11,886 nucleotides of DNA from Flavobacteriales bacterium UBA6969 (GTDB taxonomy: Bacteria; Bacteroidota; Bacteroidia; Flavobacteriales_D; Sanyastnellaceae): the NCBI GenBank assembly GCA_002448555.1, contig DJYV01000039.1, forward strand, positions 1 through 11,886, read 5' to 3'. Below are positions 7,831 through 11,886 of the stretch, piece after piece (the first letter of the stretch is position 1; each line of letters begins with the position of its first letter). Made by a program: the position numbers and the translations under genes. The notes beneath the pieces were generated by a model. It was given only the letters and a program-made list of their open reading frames with translations. It was not told where the DNA came from and did no database searches.

Positions 7831-8178
7831 ATGGCCATTATGATTACCGACGATTGCATCAACTGCGGTGCCTGTGAACCTGAATGTCCCAACAACGCCA
7901 TCTATGAGGGTGGAGCCGGCTGGCAGTTTGCCGATGGAACAGGTTTCAAAGGCGACGGTGAACACCCCACTGCGGGCATGGTCAATGGCGAGCGTGAAAA
8001 CGACCCGCGCAACATGGATGTCTACTACATCGCGCACGAGAAATGCACTGAATGCGTCGGGTTTCACGACGAGCCCCAATGCGCGGCTGTCTGCCCGGTC
8101 GATTGCTGCGTGGATGACCCCGATCACGAGGAATCGGAGGAATTGCTGCTGGCCAAGAAAGCCTTTATGCACCTCTGA
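7831..8178 (+). CDS. 2[4Fe-4S] ferredoxin, long-loop bacterial type
   Basis: 115 residues with two cluster-binding motifs. The first is C9-x2-C12-x2-C15-x3-C19-P (CINCGACEPECP) and the second is C72-x2-C75-x8-C84-x3-C88-P. The wide spacing in the second motif is that of Allochromatium-type (Alvin) ferredoxins, which carry two low-potential clusters. The roughly 50-residue acidic insertion between the motifs is usual in the Bacteroidota homologues of about 115 residues. Two extra cysteines (C92, C93) follow the second motif. The protein is a soluble cytoplasmic electron carrier; its partner is unknown. It is divergent from the acyl-CoA reductase gene, a pairing I recall as common in Bacteroidota, which suggests shared regulation but does not prove direct electron transfer. 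ATG 7831 is the natural start, since it leaves the usual eight residues before the first cysteine. Confidence 0.93.
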   Translation: MAIMITDDCINCGACEPECPNNAIYEGGAGWQFADGTGFKGDGEHPTAGMVNGERENDPRNMDVYYIAHEKCTECVGFHDEPQCAAVCPVDCCVDDPDHEESEELLLAKKAFMHL

Positions 8179-8214
8179 AGGCAATCCGACGCGCCTCACC
8201 CGCGTTTCAATTCC

Positions 8215-9132
8215 ATGCTGTTAACCCATTCAACGAAGCGATTCAATTGCATGGCTCTTCACCTGAGCCTGGGGGTTGTCCTGCTCTGCTGTGGGGTGTC
8301 AGCTTCGGCTGCCCAGGCGGACTTGGAGGCGTTTGTTGAACGATACGCGGACATCCAACAGGCCACAACCGATGCCAATCGGCTGGCATTGAGTGACCGA
8401 CTTTCGGACGCTATGGTTGCCCATTGGAGCACCCATCCGATGGAAGAAGGGGCACGTGAGACCCTGGGGGGCGTGATGGGGTGTGCCTCTGCCGGCAGCG
8501 GTAAGGAACAGCTGACCATCGTTTCGTGGAATGTGGAATTGAAAAATCAAACGCATGCCTACGGTGCAGTCGTCGTCTTCTCCGGTAAAAAAGGCGAACA
8601 AGTGGCGCAATCGCTGCGGTTCAAGCGCGCGACAACCCTGCGGCCCACGCTCGATGTAAAGTCCCGGTACACGGCAAAGGAATGGCCGGGCGCTGTGTAT
8701 TACGAAGTGCTCCTGCAACACCAAGGGAACCGCCCTGTTTACACCCTGCTTGGATGGGACGGTGCGGACAACATCCGAACCCGAAAAGTGGTGGAAACGC
8801 TCTCGATCAATGGATCCAAACTAAAATTTGGCGTGCCCATCATCTCAGCAGGCCGCAGCTCAACCAAGCGCTACATCCTCGAATATTCGGACCAAGTATC
8901 TGCCATCCTCCAATGGCGCGAGGACCTCGGTATGATCGTGATGGATCACCTCAGCCCTCCGAGCCCAGAACTCGAGGGGCAAACCTCGTTCTACGGACCT
9001 GACATGTCTTATGATGGTTTTGTCTGGAAGAAAAACCATTGGGTGTTGCAGGAGGACATCGACGTTCGTGACCCGAAATTGCAGGCGCCGTGGAACAACC
9101 CCAAAAGGCTGCGTCGGCGGTACCGGAATTAG
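8215..9132 (+). CDS. Conserved secreted protein of unknown function (Bacteroidota family)
   Basis: 305 residues. ATG 8215 is preferred over the in-frame ATG 8251: the longer form gives the signal peptide a basic region (K8, R9) before the hydrophobic stretch at about 14-28, whereas the shorter form has none. Cleavage is likely near A-S-A-A-Q (about 30-34), predicting a periplasmic or exported product. The C-terminal half carries LLGWDG (178-183), LEYS (222-225), MDHLSP (243-248), FYGPDMSYDGF (259-269) and WVLQEDIDVRD (276-286). I recognise this block as typical of a widespread but uncharacterised Bacteroidota family. No catalytic motif is apparent. The protein ends in a basic R-R-R-Y-R-N tail. 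It follows the ferredoxin gene by 36 bases with no promoter-like box between, so co-transcription is likely. Confidence 0.82.
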   Translation: MLLTHSTKRFNCMALHLSLGVVLLCCGVSASAAQADLEAFVERYADIQQATTDANRLALSDRLSDAMVAHWSTHPMEEGARETLGGVMGCASAGSGKEQLTIVSWNVELKNQTHAYGAVVVFSGKKGEQVAQSLRFKRATTLRPTLDVKSRYTAKEWPGAVYYEVLLQHQGNRPVYTLLGWDGADNIRTRKVVETLSINGSKLKFGVPIISAGRSSTKRYILEYSDQVSAILQWREDLGMIVMDHLSPPSPELEGQTSFYGPDMSYDGFVWKKNHWVLQEDIDVRDPKLQAPWNNPKRLRRRYRN

Positions 9133-9155
9133 TAGCACGAATCCCGCGTGCGCCG

Positions 9156-9163
9156 TATATTCG
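9156..9163 (+). promoter_or_regulatory. Candidate -7 promoter box (TATATTCG) for the 9168 gene
   Basis: TATATTCG lies four bases before ATG 9168 within CCGTATATTCG, the same pattern as at 4086-4095. Because Bacteroidota -7 boxes normally end about 4-5 bases before the transcript start, the mRNA would begin at or near the A of the ATG, that is, leaderless. No -33 box was identified. Confidence 0.42.
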
Positions 9164-9167
9164 GTAG

Positions 9168-10004
9168 ATGAAACGCACAGCAATAACCCCACTCATTGCA
9201 GGCACATTCATGGGGCTCCTTTCAACCGGAGCAGCCGGGCAGGACGTCGCACCAGATACGGCCGCAGTCGATTCAGCACGCCTCGCTCAGCTGGCTGTTC
9301 AGGCTGAACTCTCCCGGGAGGTGGACGCCTTGTCGCATTCAAACCTCGGTTCCGGACAATTCACATGGACCCACGTAGGTCAGTTTCTCCTTGAGCGCGC
9401 GGGCCGCCAGCAAAAGCAGGTGTTTTGGAATAACCCCAAAGCAAGCGCTACCCCGCACATTTGGCAGGTGGTGAATGGACCTTCTGACGCTGTATTTTAC
9501 CTCGACCCGGAAGAAGGTCGAGCCGCCACCATTGACCTCGAGACATTGCAAGGGAATTTCATTCCGGCGAACATTGCGGCGAAGGCCGGCTTCACGGGAA
9601 ACCAGACGCAGTTCCTCTCCAAAAAATCCACTGTCTGGACGCAGGGTGAAACCACCGATTCCACAAGAGTTTATACGGCAACCATCGACAGCGAGAGCAT
9701 GCGACTGACCTTGCGCTCAAAAAAGGACGCGGACCAAGCGAAAGCCGTATACGAATGGATGCGCTTGCAACCGCTCGAGCGCATCGACCTGCCACATGCG
9801 GCACGGAAATTCCCCATCCAATCATTGGAACGAACCGATGACAAGGGAACCGCCCTCACCTTCAAAGTGACGGACTGGACCGCGCTGGAAGAACCGTTAG
9901 AAGTGGATGCCAGCGAGCTATCCATCAAAGATCCAGAACGGGACCTCCGCACCATTGCGAAGGAATGGGCCGCAGAAAAGAAGGCCAACTCGGACAAAGA
10001 ATAA
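9168..10004 (+). CDS. Secreted protein of unknown function
   Basis: 278 residues that I do not recognise. Residues 1-24 form a clear signal peptide (K2, R3, then a hydrophobic core and A-A-G/Q), so the product is exported to the periplasm or beyond. There is no lipobox and no T9SS tail. The mature part has a helical start rich in Ala, Leu and Glu (about 35-55), a central part that looks beta-rich with alternating polar and hydrophobic residues (I-D-L-E-T-L-Q-G-N-F-I-P and V-Y-T-A-T-I-D-S-E-S), and a highly charged, Lys/Glu-rich helical tail (about 255-278). No other start is plausible. It follows the 8215 gene by 35 bases but has its own promoter-like box, and is convergent with the KOW+Smr gene across a 7-base gap. 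Confidence 0.78.
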   Translation: MKRTAITPLIAGTFMGLLSTGAAGQDVAPDTAAVDSARLAQLAVQAELSREVDALSHSNLGSGQFTWTHVGQFLLERAGRQQKQVFWNNPKASATPHIWQVVNGPSDAVFYLDPEEGRAATIDLETLQGNFIPANIAAKAGFTGNQTQFLSKKSTVWTQGETTDSTRVYTATIDSESMRLTLRSKKDADQAKAVYEWMRLQPLERIDLPHAARKFPIQSLERTDDKGTALTFKVTDWTALEEPLEVDASELSIKDPERDLRTIAKEWAAEKKANSDKE

Positions 10005-10011
10005 ACCAGGC

Positions 10012-10620
10012 TCAATTCCGAAACGCCGCCTCTCCAATCCACACTTCAGTGGCGCCGTTGCCGTACTGCCGCGGATCGGCTGAACGGCACGAACAGTCCG
10101 GATAATACTGCTCCACACGTGACCAAATTTGGTGGCGCAACACCCCTTGACCAATGCCGTGTATGAAAACCATTTTCTTCGTGCGTTGGCGAATGCCGAT
10201 CTGAAGCATGCGTTCAAAATGCGCGATCTGGAGTTCGAGCATCACGCCGGGACTCAAGCCCGCTTGCGAGTCGACGATGGCGTGCAAGTGCAAATCGACC
10301 TCCTCCACCGCTCCGCCTGATGGTCGGGCCTGCGCCTCCTTGTACTTCGATTTGAAATCCTGCTCCATCTTGCGCTGACGCACCGGATCCATTTCTTGCT
10401 GCAGGATTTCGAGGACGGACGGAACGACGCGCTCGTACGCCTGTTCCATCTGCGCTCTCGACTCCATAGGGATCAAATCGTTTGGCGCATGGGCGTATTC
10501 AAAGCCGTTGTCGTCTTCGACTAGGATTTGGCCATCCAGCTGCACGGCCGTGACCCGTCCTTCACCTACGTCGTTGAGGAAACGCACTTTGTCGCCTATT
10601 TTGAATGCATTCGCGCCCAT
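10012..10620 (-). CDS. KOW-like + Smr domain protein (DUF2027-family relative, shortened)
   Basis: 202 residues. Residues 1-55 (F-K-I-G-D-K-V-R-F-L-N-D-V-G-E-G) resemble the small N-terminal beta domain of Bacteroidota DUF2027/Smr proteins. The C-terminal 106-202 is an Smr (MutS2 C-terminal) domain with VDLHLH (108-113), HGIGQGVLR (154-162) and YGNGATEVWI (186-195), the sites linked to nucleic-acid binding and nicking or to ribosome-collision processing in Smr proteins generally. The DUF2027 proteins I know are roughly 330-350 residues with a further beta-rich domain in the middle. Here only a charged helical linker (about 56-105) joins the two ends, so that domain is absent. No signal peptide; cytoplasmic. 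The TAATTTCG box just upstream supports this start. Confidence 0.85.
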   Translation of the reverse strand: MGANAFKIGDKVRFLNDVGEGRVTAVQLDGQILVEDDNGFEYAHAPNDLIPMESRAQMEQAYERVVPSVLEILQQEMDPVRQRKMEQDFKSKYKEAQARPSGGAVEEVDLHLHAIVDSQAGLSPGVMLELQIAHFERMLQIGIRQRTKKMVFIHGIGQGVLRHQIWSRVEQYYPDCSCRSADPRQYGNGATEVWIGEAAFRN

Positions 10621-10625
10621 CTGCC

Positions 10626-10633
10626 CGAAATTA
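10626..10633 (-). promoter_or_regulatory. Candidate -7 promoter box (TAATTTCG) for the KOW+Smr gene
   Basis: Reading minus, TAATTTCG ends five bases before the ATG at 10620. It is the same TAnnTTCG variant seen at 4088, 7784 and 9156. The position predicts a transcript starting at or within a few bases of the start codon. A TTTG upstream on the minus strand is separated from it by about 15 bases, shorter than the usual spacing. Confidence 0.42.
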
Positions 10634-10639
10634 GCTGTT

Positions 10640-11886
10640 ATGATTGCCCAAATTTCCTACAAAACCAAACACCTCACGCGCTGCACGAGCGCTTTTCTAA
10701 TCGTTCTATTCGCATGGGCCTGTGCCCCGGCGACGGCCACGGCCCAGTTGAAGATTTCAAAATCCCAGTGGAACCGGTTGGACGCTGCCATGCTAGAGGC
10801 CCAACGCACCCTGAACCTGCCTTCCCTGTCCGTCGCGGTCGTGCACGATGGCGAGTTGGTATGGTCGCAATCACACGGCAAGCTCGATGCCAATGGAACT
10901 CAGGCTGCCAACCCGGAATCCCTTTACGCTGTGGCCTCCAACACGAAGGCCTTTACGAGTGCCGCCCTGGCCCAATTGGTGGACGCCGGCAAATTGGATT
11001 GGAACGACCGCGTGCAGGACTACCTGCCGGATTTTGAGTTGTACGATCCGTACGTCACCTCAGAGTTGCGCATCGCTGATTTGCTGTGCCACCGCAGCGG
11101 TCTGGAAACGTTCTCGGGCGACTTACTGTGGTACGGATCCACCTTGAGTGCCGACGAAGTGCTCGAACGCGCCCGTCACCTCCAACCCACAAGTCCCTTC
11201 CGCACGCAATTCGGTTACCAAAACATCCTCTACATCGCCGCCGGCAAAGTGGTCGAGCGTATCACCGGGCAACCGTGGGCCACAACCGTACGCGACTCCC
11301 TGCTTATCCCATTGGGTATGGAACGTGCGGTATTGTCAACCGCAGACTTGACCGGCCTTGAAAACGTCGCTCTCCCGCACAACGAACTGGAAGAAGGCGT
11401 CCTCACGACCATCGATTGGGTCAATTGGGACAACATGGCGCCGGCCGGTGCATTGATTACCAGTGTCACGGATATGGCGCAATGGATGATCGCTCAAATG
11501 GACAGCGGCCGCGTCGCGGATGAACGGCTTTGGTCCAATGCCCAAACCCATGCGATGTGGACCATGCACACGCCCATCCCTGTATCCCGGTTTTATACGG
11601 AACGGCTGCCAACGATGCATTTTCGCGGCTACGGCCTCGGCTGGGAATTGGGGACCCTTCATGGGCGCAAAACCGTTGGCCACTCCGGTGGTTACGACGG
11701 GATGATTTCCCGGCAAATGCTGGTACCGGAAGAAAAGCTGGGAATCTTCATCGCCACGAACACCAACAGTTCCGTTCCGTGGGCCCTTGGCTTCGACGCG
11801 CTCGGCATACTGCTTGCCAACGACAAAGCGACCCCGTTGCTCGATTTTTTGCGGGAGCGCCGTGCGGAGGAACCGGCTGAGAAAGC
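10640..11886 (+). CDS. Secreted serine hydrolase, beta-lactamase/class C PBP-like (S12), C-terminus cut by window edge
   Basis: Open frame of 415 codons from ATG 10640 to the window end. A signal peptide of about 36 residues (basic T-K-H-L-T-R, hydrophobic core, A-T-A-T-A-Q) predicts export. The three motifs of the serine beta-lactamase fold are present: S100-x-x-K103 (SNTK) with the acylating serine and its general base, Y193-x-N195 (YQN), and H348-S-G350 (GHSGGYDG) in place of K-T-G. D-L-L-C-H-R-S-G-L-E and P-L-G-M-E are also typical. Such proteins include esterases, D-aminopeptidases and peptidases as well as carboxypeptidases, so substrate cannot be assigned and true beta-lactamase activity is unlikely. 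Many relatives carry a DUF3471 domain after the catalytic domain; whether this one does lies beyond the edge. It is divergent from the KOW+Smr gene with a 19-base gap; I found no convincing promoter box for it. Confidence 0.9.
   Translation, partial: MIAQISYKTKHLTRCTSAFLIVLFAWACAPATATAQLKISKSQWNRLDAAMLEAQRTLNLPSLSVAVVHDGELVWSQSHGKLDANGTQAANPESLYAVASNTKAFTSAALAQLVDAGKLDWNDRVQDYLPDFELYDPYVTSELRIADLLCHRSGLETFSGDLLWYGSTLSADEVLERARHLQPTSPFRTQFGYQNILYIAAGKVVERITGQPWATTVRDSLLIPLGMERAVLSTADLTGLENVALPHNELEEGVLTTIDWVNWDNMAPAGALITSVTDMAQWMIAQMDSGRVADERLWSNAQTHAMWTMHTPIPVSRFYTERLPTMHFRGYGLGWELGTLHGRKTVGHSGGYDGMISRQMLVPEEKLGIFIATNTNSSVPWALGFDALGILLANDKATPLLDFLRERRAEEPAEK

Noticed and set aside
10597..10603. 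TATTTTG as a -7 box for the serine hydrolase
   Set aside because: It has a one-base spacer where the consensus has two, lies inside the Smr gene 36 bases upstream, and has no -33 partner at normal distance.
10639..10646. TATGATTG as a -7 box for the serine hydrolase
   Set aside because: It overlaps the start codon, so the transcript would begin inside the signal peptide and the next in-frame ATG would remove it.
10528..11037. 169-residue plus-strand frame spanning the KOW+Smr start and the serine hydrolase signal peptide
   Set aside because: It conflicts with both divergent genes, each of which has clear motifs and start sites; it shows no protein signature.
1..11886. CRISPR arrays, insertion sequences, phage or defence genes, tRNA or rRNA
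   Set aside because: I looked for regularly spaced repeats, transposase motifs, terminal inverted repeats, nuclease/ATPase defence signatures and tRNA T-loop sequences on both strands and saw none; nearly all bases belong to the ordinary chromosomal genes listed.
10640..11886. Antibiotic-resistance beta-lactamase
   Set aside because: The S-x-x-K, Y-x-N and H-S-G motifs place it in the broad S12 serine hydrolase group, where most members are esterases or peptidases; nothing visible points to a resistance enzyme.

Overview
The window looks like an ordinary chromosomal segment of a Bacteroidota bacterium, most likely a Flavobacteriales-type lineage with fairly high GC. The evidence is a C-terminal type IX secretion (T9SS, por-type) sorting domain, a DUF4249 lipoprotein, a Bacteroidota-type KOW+Smr (DUF2027-like) protein, a Bacteroidota-style LuxC-like acyl-CoA reductase divergent from a long-loop ferredoxin, and promoter-like boxes resembling the Bacteroidota -7 element TAnnTTTG instead of sigma70 -10/-35 pairs. 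Shine-Dalgarno sites are essentially absent. The placement is inferred from gene families; no marker gene such as rRNA is present.

Layout. Positions 1-45 (minus) are the first 15 codons of tsaD, cut by the window edge. It is divergent from tamB (84-4073, plus), a large inner-membrane-anchored envelope protein. Next is a T9SS-exported protein of unknown function (4111-5148, plus), which meets a minus-strand operon tail to tail with no spacer. Read in its own direction, that operon is acyl-CoA reductase (7774-6725), DUF4249 lipoprotein (6704-5589) and a STAS/SEC14-like small protein (5589-5149), the last two overlapping as TGATG. Divergent from it is a ferredoxin (7831-8178), followed by a conserved secreted protein (8215-9132) and an unrecognised secreted protein (9168-10004) that has its own promoter-like box. 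A shortened KOW+Smr protein (10620-10012, minus) is divergent from a serine beta-lactamase-like hydrolase (10640 to the edge), which is truncated by the window. There is no gene-free stretch over 300 bases; the longest gap between genes is 56 bases.

How the genes fit together. Most products act at the cell envelope: TamB, the T9SS cargo, the DUF4249 lipoprotein, two secreted proteins and the secreted serine hydrolase. A reductase and ferredoxin pair sits in the middle. No defence system, CRISPR array, insertion sequence, phage gene, tRNA or rRNA was seen. The most distinctive signal is regulatory. A recurring TAnnTTCG box, a one-base variant of the Bacteroidota -7 consensus, lies just upstream of several starts. 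Two of these lie close enough to the start codon to suggest leaderless or nearly leaderless transcripts, and one overlaps an opposing promoter in a shared divergent region.
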